This document shows, piece after piece, positions 20,145 through 29,589 of a stretch of 64,000 bases of DNA. The first letter of the stretch is position 1. Every line of letters starts with the position of its first letter. The position numbers and the translations under genes were made by a program. Origin of the DNA: Spirochaetota bacterium (GTDB lineage Bacteria > Spirochaetota > UBA4802 > UBA5550); the NCBI GenBank assembly GCA_024276015.1, contig JAJRXZ010000028.1, forward strand, positions 35,848-99,847. The letters are read 5' to 3'. Below the pieces are notes generated by a model. The model saw only the letters and a list, made by a program, of their open reading frames with translations. It ran no database searches and was not told where the DNA came from.

Positions 20145-20849
20145 TTAAATGCCCCGTACTTCACAAATATCTGAAAAACTCTTAACAAATTCAGAAAACT
20201 CTAACAATACTTCAACCGGATAAGGCTCTGTATTTTCCAGAGATCTATCAAGAAGCGGCACACTGCTGGAGAACTGCTGAAGATAATACCTCTTAACACG
20301 GTTAAGAGCTTTTTTAATATCTTTAAAATCGTCAATAGTTACATAGTAAGGTATGCATGTGGTTCTGATCTCATATTCAATTTTATATTCTTTAAGGATT
20401 GATACAGTCTCAATGATCTTTGAGAAATCAATACTTGTTCGGGTGAGGCTGAAATACTTTGAAGGGGATGTTTTTATGTCAATGGCTGCATAATCTATTA
20501 TTCTATTCTGCGCAAGAGACTTAATTATACGGGGCTTAAGCCCATTTGAATCAAGCTTAACATCAAGGGATAACTTCTTAATTCTTTCAATAAAATTGAT
20601 AAGATCATGGGAAAGCGTAGGTTCCCCTCCGGAAATAGTGACTCCGTCAATAAGAGAAGACCTTTTTTTTAAGAAAACAAAAATTTCATCATTGCTGATT
20701 TTTTCAAGATCATCTCTGTTAAGAACTATATCCGGATTATGACAGTACCTGCATTTGAGATTACACCCGCCTGCAAATAATACTGTGCATATCTTTCCCG
20801 GATAATCTATAAGGGAAGTTTTATAAATGCCCCTGACATTCATAAACAC
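20145..20849 (-). CDS. nrdG: Anaerobic ribonucleoside-triphosphate reductase activating protein (radical SAM)
   Basis: GIYKTSLIDYPGKICTVLFAGGCNLKCRYCHNPD; TISGGEPTL. Confidence 0.93.
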   Translation of the reverse strand: MFMNVRGIYKTSLIDYPGKICTVLFAGGCNLKCRYCHNPDIVLNRDDLEKISNDEIFVFLKKRSSLIDGVTISGGEPTLSHDLINFIERIKKLSLDVKLDSNGLKPRIIKSLAQNRIIDYAAIDIKTSPSKYFSLTRTSIDFSKIIETVSILKEYKIEYEIRTTCIPYYVTIDDFKDIKKALNRVKRYYLQQFSSSVPLLDRSLENTEPYPVEVLLEFSEFVKSFSDICEVRGI

Positions 20850-20994
20850 GGGATACTTCAGGCAATGTTATTTTATACTCCCTTCTGCCTGAAAACTCCT
20901 CTCTCTTTCCTTTATTCCACTGATTAACAGGTCTGAAATAACCCACCACCCTTGAATATACTTCAACAGGGACTCTCATCTCTTTCTCTCCCAT
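20821..20994 (-). CDS. Stand-alone NrdD glycyl-radical domain (small ORF)
   Basis: MGEKEMRVPVEVYSRVVGYFRPVNQWNKGKREEFSGRREYKITL matches the NrdD C-terminal signature RVxGYxRPVxxWNxGKxxEF; ATG at 20994 preceded by GGAG with 6-nt spacing. ORF track start (21006) is an upstream TTG. Confidence 0.85.
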   Translation of the reverse strand: MGEKEMRVPVEVYSRVVGYFRPVNQWNKGKREEFSGRREYKITLPEVSRVYECQGHL

Positions 20995-21043
20995 TTCTTT
21001 CTCCAATTATTTTTTATATTATTTTATGATTAAAACACTTCCT

Positions 21044-23080
21044 TTACTTTACGCTTGGATTCACTTCTATGCCGTATCTTTCCAACTCTTCTCCGCTGTG
21101 TTCATAGGGACAATAATTATGAGCTCCCGGCAAATAACCGTGAACAGGACAGATACTGAACGTGGGAGTAAGGGTAAAGTATGGAAGCGAATAATTTTCA
21201 GAAATTATTTTTACCAGCTTTTTTACTATGTTTATATCATCTACCTTTTCGCCGAGGAAGAGATGAACAACGGTTCCTCCGGTGAATTTTGTCTGAAGAT
21301 CATCCTGATGATCAAGAACATCGAAAAGATCATCTGTATAGCCCACAGGCAGATGCACCGAATTTGTATAATAAGGTTCTTTCTCGCCTGCAGTTTTAAT
21401 GTCTGGAAATAATTTTTTGTCGTTTTTTGCAAACCTATAACTCACTCCCTCTGCCGGAGTCGCTTCAAGGTTGAAAAGGTTTCCCGTTTCATCCTGAAAT
21501 TCCATTATCTTTTCTCTCATAAAATCGAGAACTTTAACTGCAAACTCTTTGCCTTCAATAGAGGCTATATCCGTATTCAGAAGATTTATTGACGCTTCAT
21601 TAACGCCAACAAGCCCGATAGTTGAGAAATGATTATTCCAGTATTTATTATCTCTCATAAAAACATCGGAAAGATAATACTTTGTATAGGGGTAGAGATT
21701 CTCTTTCGTAAAATTTTCCAGTACCTTACGTTTTATTTCCAGTGAATTCTTTGCGTGCATCATCAATTTTTCCAGATTATCAAAAAATTCACTTTCACCT
21801 GAAGATCTGTAAGCCAGCCTGGGCAGATTGATTGTAACCACGCCTATGCTTCCCGTGAGGGGGTTTGCGCCGAACAGTCCGCCGCCTCTTTTCCTTAATT
21901 CTCTGTTATCCAGCCTTAATCTGCAGCACATTGATCTTGCATCTTCAGGATCCATATCGGAATTCACAAAATTTGCAAAATATGGGATCCCATATTTTGA
22001 AGTCATCTTCCAGACATTATCAAGATTCTTATTCTCCCAATCAAAATTGCGGGTTATATTATATGTCGGGATAGGGAAGGTAAAGATCCTGTTTTTTGCA
22101 TCGCCTTCACAATAACATTCCGCCAAGGCAGCATTAAAAATATCCATTTCATTTTGGAATTCTTTATATGTTTCTTTTTGAGGCTCGCCGTTTATTATAA
22201 CATGTTCATCAGCTATATTTGAAGGTATTGTCAGATCCAGCGTAATATTTGTAAAAGGAGTCTGGAAACCGACCCTTGTGGGGATATTCATATTGAACAT
22301 AAATTCCTGAAGAGACTGTTTCACAGCTTTATAATCAAGATCATCATACTTAATAAAAGGAGCAAGATATGTGTCAAAGTTTGCAAAAGCCTGAGCTCCT
22401 GCAGACTCACCCTGCAGTGTATAGAAAAAATTTACAACCTGGCCCAGAGCGCTTCTGAAGTGCCTTGCCGGAGAACTTTCAACCTTGCCGGGAACGCCTC
22501 CGAATCCTTTAATAAGGAGATCTTTTAAATCCCAGCCTACACAGTAAGCAGAGAGAAGCCCCAGATCATGAATATGCATATCGGAATTCACATGGGCATT
22601 TCTGATTTCCGGAGGATAAATCCTTTCCAGCCAGTATTTTGCAGTTACTTCCGAAGCAATATGGTTGTTCAATCCCTGCAAAGAATAACTCATATTGCTG
22701 TTTTCATTAACTCTCCAGTCCGATTTGTCCAGATAGTTTTCAATCAAGTTAAGGCCTTCGATCATCAGGCCCTTTACTTCGCGGATCTTCCTGTGCTGCT
22801 CCCTGTAAAGAATATAAGCTTTTGCAACTTTTGCATGACCCCGTTCAATAAGGATCTTTTCAACAAGATCCTGAACATTCTCAACAGTGGGGATCCTGCC
22901 GTCTTTATAAATGATCTCAAGTATACCCAGCACCGATTGCGATACTGTGGAAGCTGTATTTTTATCACTGCCTCCTACGGCAACAGCAGCCTTAAACACT
23001 GCATCGGTTATTTTTTCAGGATCAAAAGGTACAATACTTCCGTCTCTCTTTCTTATCTGCTTTATTCTGCTGTTTTTCAT
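21044..23080 (-). CDS. nrdD: Anaerobic (class III) ribonucleoside-triphosphate reductase large chain lacking the C-terminal glycyl-radical motif
   Basis: N-terminal ATP cone (KRDGSIVPFDPEKITDAVFKAA), HIHDLG, LTPTFSICPVHGYLPGAHNYCPYEHSGEELERYGIEVNPSVK* with no RVxGY motif. Confidence 0.93.
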   Translation of the reverse strand: MKNSRIKQIRKRDGSIVPFDPEKITDAVFKAAVAVGGSDKNTASTVSQSVLGILEIIYKDGRIPTVENVQDLVEKILIERGHAKVAKAYILYREQHRKIREVKGLMIEGLNLIENYLDKSDWRVNENSNMSYSLQGLNNHIASEVTAKYWLERIYPPEIRNAHVNSDMHIHDLGLLSAYCVGWDLKDLLIKGFGGVPGKVESSPARHFRSALGQVVNFFYTLQGESAGAQAFANFDTYLAPFIKYDDLDYKAVKQSLQEFMFNMNIPTRVGFQTPFTNITLDLTIPSNIADEHVIINGEPQKETYKEFQNEMDIFNAALAECYCEGDAKNRIFTFPIPTYNITRNFDWENKNLDNVWKMTSKYGIPYFANFVNSDMDPEDARSMCCRLRLDNRELRKRGGGLFGANPLTGSIGVVTINLPRLAYRSSGESEFFDNLEKLMMHAKNSLEIKRKVLENFTKENLYPYTKYYLSDVFMRDNKYWNNHFSTIGLVGVNEASINLLNTDIASIEGKEFAVKVLDFMREKIMEFQDETGNLFNLEATPAEGVSYRFAKNDKKLFPDIKTAGEKEPYYTNSVHLPVGYTDDLFDVLDHQDDLQTKFTGGTVVHLFLGEKVDDINIVKKLVKIISENYSLPYFTLTPTFSICPVHGYLPGAHNYCPYEHSGEELERYGIEVNPSVK

Positions 23081-23362
23081 TGAAAACTCCTGAAAAAATA
23101 ATAGAAAACCGGAAAATAAAAAATATTTACAATCTGTACGCCAAATTATAAATCCATGTATGCTTTAATTATAAATTAATTTAGAAGATAATCGGAAAAA
23201 TGCGACATAATTTGTTCCGACCTATTTCATATAGGTTGAGTTCATCATAAAAGTCAATAAAAAAATATTATGTCTCTAAAAAAGTATTAATTCTTCTTTA
23301 AGAACAACGATAATATATCGATAATATATACGAAGACAGTGTTATTCGGCTGATCAAATCCG

Positions 23363-23407
23363 AATACCGATTCATTTAATTAAAAATTTTCAATAATGAT
23401 CGGTATA
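23363..23407 (+). repeat. Dispersed element, copy D (core inverted repeat)
   Basis: AATACCGATTCATTTAATTAAAAATTTTCAATAATGATCGGTATA; reverse complement matches copies A-C with one 1-nt deletion. Confidence 0.7.
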
Positions 23408-23450
23408 CAAAGAAAAGCACAATTACCAACAAATCATTAAGGAGCCCAAG

Positions 23451-23975
23451 ATGATGACAAAAAAAACAGCAACCACAGTAATAATCTCTTTAATACTGGC
23501 AATATCGATAAGCAGTGCAGAAGCAATGTACAAGTCTAATATTATCAGCAAAGTAATTATATCCCAAAAGGATATTCCATCAGGATTTTCCTTTGGCAAA
23601 ATTCCGGGATTTGCAAAAAAAGTTTTGAAGAATAATCCATGGATGCTTGACAGAAGCGCAATAAGAAAACTTGCAGGAAGAATTTATCCCGGCGGGGATT
23701 ATAACAAAATATCAAATATCCACATGACCGTAATGGCAAACAAGAGAAATCTCTATGGAGATGATATTGTATGCTATGTAATTTTATTCAAAGATAACAT
23801 TGCGGCAAAGGATGAAATAAAGAAAATTTCCGATTTTGCCGGATACAATAAAGACAGAGTTATTCTTCTAAAGAAAAACAATATGGTTATCTATTTTCAT
23901 GTTGACGATACTGAAAATTTTCACCTGATCCGAAAGCTTGCAGAAAATATCAATATAAAAATACAAGATCTGTAG
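23451..23975 (+). CDS. Hypothetical secreted protein
   Basis: ATG preceded by AAGGAG; signal-peptide-like N-terminus (ATTVIISLILAISISSAEA). Confidence 0.65.
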   Translation: MMTKKTATTVIISLILAISISSAEAMYKSNIISKVIISQKDIPSGFSFGKIPGFAKKVLKNNPWMLDRSAIRKLAGRIYPGGDYNKISNIHMTVMANKRNLYGDDIVCYVILFKDNIAAKDEIKKISDFAGYNKDRVILLKKNNMVIYFHVDDTENFHLIRKLAENINIKIQDL

Positions 23976-24016
23976 CTGCCGATTCAAATTGAAGCGCAGA
24001 AAAAGACGCTTTAACA
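23958..24016 (+). repeat. 59-bp direct repeat, left copy
   Basis: AAAATACAAGATCTGTAGCTGCCGATTCAAATTGAAGCGCAGAAAAAGACGCTTTAACA; identical to 25086-25144 except one base (TAG versus TAA). Confidence 0.95.
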
Positions 24017-24080
24017 TTTGCGGGGCTGCTCGCACTTTCAAAAGGAGACGTTTATTATTTTTTTACTATCTAAAGAACAA

Positions 24081-24521
24081 TTATTTAAATTTTTCAATTT
24101 CCATGCTGAATTGCTTAAAAACTGAAGAGGCGGATTCTATTAATGGACTCAGTTCATCCTCATCGAGCATAAAACCATAGGCATGGACAAAAAAATGTCT
24201 GAATACAAGGAATTTCCCAAGCTTTTCCTTAAGTTCATTGGAAATAATACTCTTTTTTTCTGCAGTCACAAGAAGTTCTTTATGCCATGACGGGGAATCG
24301 GGTATAGAAATATTTTTATGCAGTAAAATTTGTTTAATTATATTTTCTATTCCCGAATAAAAATTATGAATAAACGTTCCAATACCTGCTAACTCAACAA
24401 CCGACTTATCCTTTTTATCGGCAATATTTTGAATTTCATCTAAAACCTTAATAATGTTCTCTAATTCTGCATATATTTTATCTTTCAATTCCACTGTAGA
24501 TGACCTTACCATATTGTTCAA
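24081..24521 (-). CDS. HEPN-domain protein, HepT-like toxin candidate
   Basis: Helical protein with RHFFVHAY (Rx4HxY) motif, adjacent to a MNT gene. Confidence 0.75.
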   Translation of the reverse strand: MNNMVRSSTVELKDKIYAELENIIKVLDEIQNIADKKDKSVVELAGIGTFIHNFYSGIENIIKQILLHKNISIPDSPSWHKELLVTAEKKSIISNELKEKLGKFLVFRHFFVHAYGFMLDEDELSPLIESASSVFKQFSMEIEKFK

Positions 24522-24756
24522 TGAGATTGCTGAACTTTGATTTTTTATTTAAATTTATCACATCAACAGGTTTTGATAATCGGCTGTAAATGTCCCAATA
24601 AAAATCAAAGAACTGTTCCGATTTTATACCTTTAACTCCAATATCGATATCGTTTGATTTCTGTTTATTTGCTGACGAACCAAATAATATAACAGAAGAA
24701 ATTTTATATATCTTAGCGTAAGTGATTATTATTTTTTTATCATCATCTGAGATCAT
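24478..24756 (-). CDS. Minimal nucleotidyltransferase (MNT), MntA-like antitoxin candidate
   Basis: VILFGSSANKQKSNDIDIGV (GS...DxD nucleotidyltransferase motif); overlaps the HEPN ORF by 44 nt. Confidence 0.8.
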   Translation of the reverse strand: MISDDDKKIIITYAKIYKISSVILFGSSANKQKSNDIDIGVKGIKSEQFFDFYWDIYSRLSKPVDVINLNKKSKFSNLIEQYGKVIYSGIER

Positions 24757-24824
24757 TGTGAAGCTTTCTTAGTAATACCATTTCAAAATATAAAGAATCT
24801 TATTAAAATAATACTCGGCCTGCC

Positions 24825-25011
24825 CTATCTTAAATTGCCGCGCAGCACGCATCCGGTAATAGTCCTGTCAGCAGGATGTACGATCCGGTACTCTTTTACC
24901 CCGGATTTCCATATACTGATTTTTTCAATCTTGTCCTTTGCCGCAGTATTGGGAGAAATTATTTCAAAAATTTCGTCAATTTTAGATTTATCGCAAATAA
25001 TTTGTCAACAC
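24825..25011 (-). pseudogene. Uma2 (DUF820, PD-(D/E)XK-like) family remnant
   Basis: Reverse frame QIICDKSKIDEIFEIISPNTAAKDKIEKISIWKSGVKEYRIVHPADRTITGCVLRGNLR*; resembles Uma2 EIxSPSTxxxDxxxKxxxYxxxGVxEYWIVDP with loss of the preceding segment. Confidence 0.65.
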
Positions 25012-25085
25012 TGATTTAATTTTTTCAATTTTCACCGAAATTAATTTTCCGGTTTTGAAAAAAATATTAAATGTCATCAAAGGCC

Positions 25086-25144
25086 AAAATACAAGATCTG
25101 TAACTGCCGATTCAAATTGAAGCGCAGAAAAAGACGCTTTAACA
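25086..25144 (+). repeat. 59-bp direct repeat, right copy
   Basis: Matches 23958-24016 with one mismatch at 25103. Confidence 0.95.
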
Positions 25145-25158
25145 AGCGTCTTTTTTTT
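25133..25158 (+). terminator. Rho-independent terminator, ancestral terminator of the 23451-23975 gene
   Basis: GACGCTT-TAAC-AAGCGTC followed by TTTTTTTT. Confidence 0.85.
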
Positions 25159-25264
25159 GCCAAAAATAGAATACTACAACTCCTGTGGTATAAAATTATT
25201 ATTGCTAATTATGCGGTATTTTTATATATTGATAACAGTTTAACGAGATGATCCGGAGAGACCC

Positions 25265-25522
25265 ATGAAACAGAGTACAAACCAAGAAATCAAACAGACA
25301 CTGTCGCCTGAACTCAGCTTCAAAATAATGAAGATCGGCCAGCTTGTTTTTGAACTTGAAGAACAGTATATGCACTGTTTCGGCCGTGACACCCAGAACA
25401 GGCTCAAGCAGATCTCCATTCTGTTAAAAGAACTGGCTGATGAAATGGACGGGAGCACCGGAGAAAGAATGCTGAAATGGAAAGAAGAGATCAGAAAGAA
25501 TACAGCCATGGGATTTATCTAA
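25265..25522 (+). CDS. Hypothetical small protein
   Basis: 85 aa ORF preceded by GGAGAG, in line with the downstream co-directional genes. Confidence 0.6.
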   Translation: MKQSTNQEIKQTLSPELSFKIMKIGQLVFELEEQYMHCFGRDTQNRLKQISILLKELADEMDGSTGERMLKWKEEIRKNTAMGFI

Positions 25523-26220
25523 TGTTCGACATCAGGGAATATTACCATAATAACTTCAATTCCTCCGAAACCGGCGATATATCAAAAATAGACGAGGACC
25601 TCTCCAGCGATCTGGACAATCTGTTTAAAAACAGATTTGACAATCTCTATACAAGGGACAGATACAAAAACAATGTTTTTAAAGTTGATATCATATACCC
25701 TAAAATCAACTATCCTGGCAGCAGGTCGCTTCTCATTACAACGGATAAAGTAAGATTTCTTCTGTCATTCTATCCTGAGAGAGGCGATCTAAAAAATATC
25801 GAAAAAATCGTAATAAGACCAAGATATATTGAAATAGGGAATATTGAGCTTTCATCCATCTATATGAAACAGAGGAAAATACTTGTATTATATTTAACGC
25901 ACCCTTTTCATTACAATCTGAAAAATTCAAGACTTAAGAGCTTATCCGTTTTTACTTCTTTCGACCTTGAGAAAATGATGAATTTCAGATCAGCCGGAAC
26001 GCCTTCCGAACGAAATGAAATAAACACGATGAGAATACATCCCCTATGGTACTATATTGCGGCTATTTCACAAAACAATAATGATGAAAAGAGCCTTTCC
26101 TCTTTGAAGACCGGCAATAAAGCAATTGATAAATTTTTTATAAAAAGAACCAAACCGGAAAAAAATTCATACGCTCTTCTCAATGATATTTCTTTCTATT
26201 ATTCACGCCACGGCTACTGA
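25522..26220 (+). CDS. Hypothetical protein
   Basis: Start MFDIREYYHNNFNSS preferred over the longer ORF (25477) that overlaps the upstream gene; no family recognised. Confidence 0.6.
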   Translation: MFDIREYYHNNFNSSETGDISKIDEDLSSDLDNLFKNRFDNLYTRDRYKNNVFKVDIIYPKINYPGSRSLLITTDKVRFLLSFYPERGDLKNIEKIVIRPRYIEIGNIELSSIYMKQRKILVLYLTHPFHYNLKNSRLKSLSVFTSFDLEKMMNFRSAGTPSERNEINTMRIHPLWYYIAAISQNNNDEKSLSSLKTGNKAIDKFFIKRTKPEKNSYALLNDISFYYSRHGY

Positions 26221-27014
26221 TGATCCCAGCCAACTATCATATTCATACATATCTTTGCAATCATGCAACCGGTACAATTGACGATTATATAAACACGGCA
26301 ATTGAGATGAAAATAGGCGAAATCGGTTTTGCAGACCATGCGCCCCTGCCTGAACATTTGAGAAAGGGCATAACCATGAAGCCCGAAGAAACAGAATTCT
26401 ACATTAGCGAGATCGATAAAAGAAAAAGCCTCTTTAAAAACAGAATAATGATCAGGCTCGGATTTGAAGTCGATTTCCCCATGCATGATTCATTCGATAA
26501 AAAATATTTAACGGACCCGAGAATAGATTTCTTAATAGGCTCTTGCCATTTTATTGATGACTGGCCCTTTGATCACAACGCTTATATTGACGAGTACGAA
26601 CGGCGGGATATTGATGATATTTACTCCCGCTATTACAAGATCATGGAAGCCCTTGTTGATTCAAAACAATTTGATATTGCCGGACATTTTGATATTGTAA
26701 AAAAATTCGGCCACAGACCAAAGAAAGATTTTACGGATATAATTGAAAGAATTTCAAAGAAAATGTCCAAATTCGGTTTAACTGCGGAAATTAACACCTC
26801 GGGAATGCTCAAACCTGTAAAAGAGATATACCCTTCCCATGATATAATCGAAACTTTTTACAGAAATAACGTGCCTGTCACAATATCCTCCGACTCCCAT
26901 TCTCCCGAGCTGATAGGCTATTTACTTGGATACACGCTGGAAAAAATCAAAAAAATCGGATACAAAAAAATTTCAGGTTTCCGCAAAAGGAAAAGGTATG
27001 AAATTGCAATTTAA
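26220..27014 (+). CDS. PHP-family histidinol-phosphatase-like protein
   Basis: ANYHIHTYLCNHATGTIDDYI, GFADHAPLPE, GFEVDF, GHFDIVKKFG, TISSDSHSPELIG. Confidence 0.85.
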   Translation: MIPANYHIHTYLCNHATGTIDDYINTAIEMKIGEIGFADHAPLPEHLRKGITMKPEETEFYISEIDKRKSLFKNRIMIRLGFEVDFPMHDSFDKKYLTDPRIDFLIGSCHFIDDWPFDHNAYIDEYERRDIDDIYSRYYKIMEALVDSKQFDIAGHFDIVKKFGHRPKKDFTDIIERISKKMSKFGLTAEINTSGMLKPVKEIYPSHDIIETFYRNNVPVTISSDSHSPELIGYLLGYTLEKIKKIGYKKISGFRKRKRYEIAI

Positions 27015-27732
27015 CAGCCTGAACAGTGAACTTATCAGAGCAAGATCCTGCCCTGATAAGCTAAAAATCGGTCTTATAGGCAGAAAAGGAAATAACATTG
27101 ACTACAATGACACTTCGGGCAGTATCCGCATCAGCGAAAAAAAACTTCTTTCAAAAGCTCTCAATTTGCCTGAAAAAAAGATACTCTTTCTGAACCAGAT
27201 CCATGGAGATGATATAGTGACGATCCATTCTCATCCTGAAAAAACCGAAAGCTTTATAGCAGATGCAGACGGTATGGCAACTGATATGAAGAATTTATGT
27301 CTGGTCATCAGAACCGCCGATTGTGTCCCGGTATTTATTTTTGATAAGAAAAACTCGGTACTGGGTGCTGTCCATTCAGGGTGGAAAGGGTGCCGGCTCC
27401 GCATATCGCAAAAACTGGCTCAGTTGATGAAAAACAGATTTAATTCCGAATACTCACAGATGCTGGTATATATACTGCCCTCAATCGGCCCCGATTCTTA
27501 TGAGATCAGTGAAGATGTTGCAGATCATTTTAAAGACCATACAATAAAAAAAAATGATAAAATATATCTCAACCTCTGGGAAAATATTGAAGTATCGCTT
27601 ATAAAAGAGGGAATACCTGCCCGCAATATATTTAATTCCGGAATATGCAATCTGCAAAATACCGATCTATTCTTTTCCCACAGAAACGGCGATTTGGGAA
27701 GAAACCTGAATTTTGCATTCATAAGCTCATAG
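26998..27732 (+). CDS. YfiH/polyphenol oxidase family (purine nucleoside phosphorylase-like) protein
   Basis: LNQIHGDDI, DADGMATD, VIRTADCVPVFIFD, GAVHSGWKGC, ILPSIGPDSYEI; start taken at ATG 26998 within the longer ORF. Confidence 0.9.
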   Translation: MKLQFNSLNSELIRARSCPDKLKIGLIGRKGNNIDYNDTSGSIRISEKKLLSKALNLPEKKILFLNQIHGDDIVTIHSHPEKTESFIADADGMATDMKNLCLVIRTADCVPVFIFDKKNSVLGAVHSGWKGCRLRISQKLAQLMKNRFNSEYSQMLVYILPSIGPDSYEISEDVADHFKDHTIKKNDKIYLNLWENIEVSLIKEGIPARNIFNSGICNLQNTDLFFSHRNGDLGRNLNFAFISS

Positions 27733-27740
27733 AATAAATA

Positions 27741-28961
27741 TCATAATAATCCCTTATAAACTTCGATCATCTTGGCAACCGCACTCTCCCAGGAAAAATA
27801 TTTTGCGGCCCTCTCAATCCCTGCATTGCTAAATTTCTTCAATCTTTCTTTATCTGCAATTAATGTATCAATTGCTTCTGCAAGAGAATCTTCGTCTCTT
27901 GAGGGTACGATGATGCCGGCATCTCCCACAACCTCGGGCAAAGCCCCTCCGTCGCTTGCAATTACCGGAACCCCGCAGGACATTGCTTCGGCAGCCGGGA
28001 ATCCGAACCCCTCATATACCGAAGGTACCACTGCTATCTCCGACTGCCAGTACAATTGAACCAGTCTGTCAACAGAGATCTTACCTGTAAAATGGAGCCT
28101 CTTTTCGATGCCCAGTTTTTTGATCAGCAGATCAGTTACTTTTCGATGAGGAGAACCTCCGTCAACAACCGTAACCGGTATATCCTTACTGATCTTTGTT
28201 ACCGCCTTTAAAAGATATATAAAGCCCTTTTTGCCGTCCTCAATATTGCCTACAAAGATGATGCCTTTTCTTCTTTTTCTGCCGCTCCTTTGAGCACGGA
28301 AGACTCTTCTGTCAATACCGTTATATACAACTGTCTGCTTTTCAGGCTCAACTCCGAAATCCTTTGTAATATTTATTCTTGAATCCTCTGAAACTGTGAT
28401 TATGTGATCCAGTCTCTTTGAAACAAATCTCTGCATCAATATGGGATAAAACATTACATATCTCGCTTTTTTTAAAAACGCGGGCGTCCTTTCCATTACG
28501 TTTTGAAGATCTATTGTCAGAGGATGATGAATTGTTGAAACAACGGGAATTCCGAGAGATTTCATAAGGAGCAGGCCGTAGCCCAGAGACTGGTTGTCAT
28601 GAATTATATGGAACTTCTCTTTACTATGCAGCTCTCTTAAAAGATAAAAGGCTCTGTATGTAAATGAACTTATCTCGGAAAACGCACCCACTCTGGTATT
28701 TAAGTACTGGTAAAAATTCGCAGGCATGAAAATATCAAAGGGTGAAACAGGATCAATAATATTAAATCCCCTTTTAACCGAATAGTGATGATTATTGATC
28801 CTGTGTACTGCAACGCCTTCCATATGATCGGGATAGGGAGGCCCTGCAATTGCATGAACTTCATTTCCCTGCCTTGCCAGCTCTTCCGCTACATATTTTA
28901 AGTAAATTCCCTGTCCCCCGGAATAGGGGTTCCCGCGATAGGATAATAAACAGATCTTCAT
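27741..28961 (-). CDS. Glycosyltransferase family 4
   Basis: YRGNPYSGGQGIYLKYVAEELARQGNEVHAI ... PSVYEGFGFPAAEAMSCGVPVIASDGGALPEVVGDAGIIV. Confidence 0.94.
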   Translation of the reverse strand: MKICLLSYRGNPYSGGQGIYLKYVAEELARQGNEVHAIAGPPYPDHMEGVAVHRINNHHYSVKRGFNIIDPVSPFDIFMPANFYQYLNTRVGAFSEISSFTYRAFYLLRELHSKEKFHIIHDNQSLGYGLLLMKSLGIPVVSTIHHPLTIDLQNVMERTPAFLKKARYVMFYPILMQRFVSKRLDHIITVSEDSRINITKDFGVEPEKQTVVYNGIDRRVFRAQRSGRKRRKGIIFVGNIEDGKKGFIYLLKAVTKISKDIPVTVVDGGSPHRKVTDLLIKKLGIEKRLHFTGKISVDRLVQLYWQSEIAVVPSVYEGFGFPAAEAMSCGVPVIASDGGALPEVVGDAGIIVPSRDEDSLAEAIDTLIADKERLKKFSNAGIERAAKYFSWESAVAKMIEVYKGLL

Positions 28962-28965
28962 TGAT

Positions 28966-29589
28966 CTACCTGACGCTTCCCGAAGATTCTGCTTTTACAA
29001 TTTTTTCAGGATCCAGTTTTTCGACTACCCTTGCCGGATTACCCGCAGCAATTACATTGGCGGGAATATCGCATGTCACAACCGAACCGGCGCCGATCAC
29101 AGAGTTTTCGCCTATTTTAACGCCTTTGCAGATAATTGCCGAATCGCCTATCCATACATTATTTTCAAGAACCACAGGTTCGCTTTTACCCACCATTTTA
29201 CTCCTGTCATAAATATCGTGCCAGTCCGAGTCCATAATATAACAATAATTGGCCAGCATACAATTATCGCCTATAGATATCTCCGAAGCACTGCTGATCC
29301 TTACTCCGTTCATGATCAAGACATTATTGCCTATTGAGATCTTTCCTTCAAATTCTCCGATCTGCACTGAAGTCAAGCGTGTTTTATCGCTGTTTCCTCC
29401 GAATATTTTCACTTCGCCGTTAAATTTTATATTGGGCCCGCTGATCTCAATATTCCAGATCCCCCATACATGAGGCTTTACAGCAATATGGGAAAGCTTC
29501 TTTTTAAATATCAGATGATAATAAATATTGGTCCTTAAAAGATAAAACCATTTATAAACGAACGAAGATCTTGAATTACTATCGAACAT
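28966..29589 (-). CDS. Left-handed beta-helix acyltransferase (hexapeptide repeat)
   Basis: VWIGDSAIICKGVKIGENSVIGAGSVVTCDIPANVIAAGNPARVV. Confidence 0.92.
   Translation of the reverse strand: MFDSNSRSSFVYKWFYLLRTNIYYHLIFKKKLSHIAVKPHVWGIWNIEISGPNIKFNGEVKIFGGNSDKTRLTSVQIGEFEGKISIGNNVLIMNGVRISSASEISIGDNCMLANYCYIMDSDWHDIYDRSKMVGKSEPVVLENNVWIGDSAIICKGVKIGENSVIGAGSVVTCDIPANVIAAGNPARVVEKLDPEKIVKAESSGSVR

Noticed and set aside
20995-21046. nrdD split as a simple frameshift sequencing error
   Set aside because: About 49 nt of AT-rich spacer and a well-placed Shine-Dalgarno precede the small ORF; a single indel would not rejoin the chains naturally.
22568-23083. 171-aa plus-strand ORF
   Set aside because: Entirely antisense to the strongly supported nrdD; no family signal.
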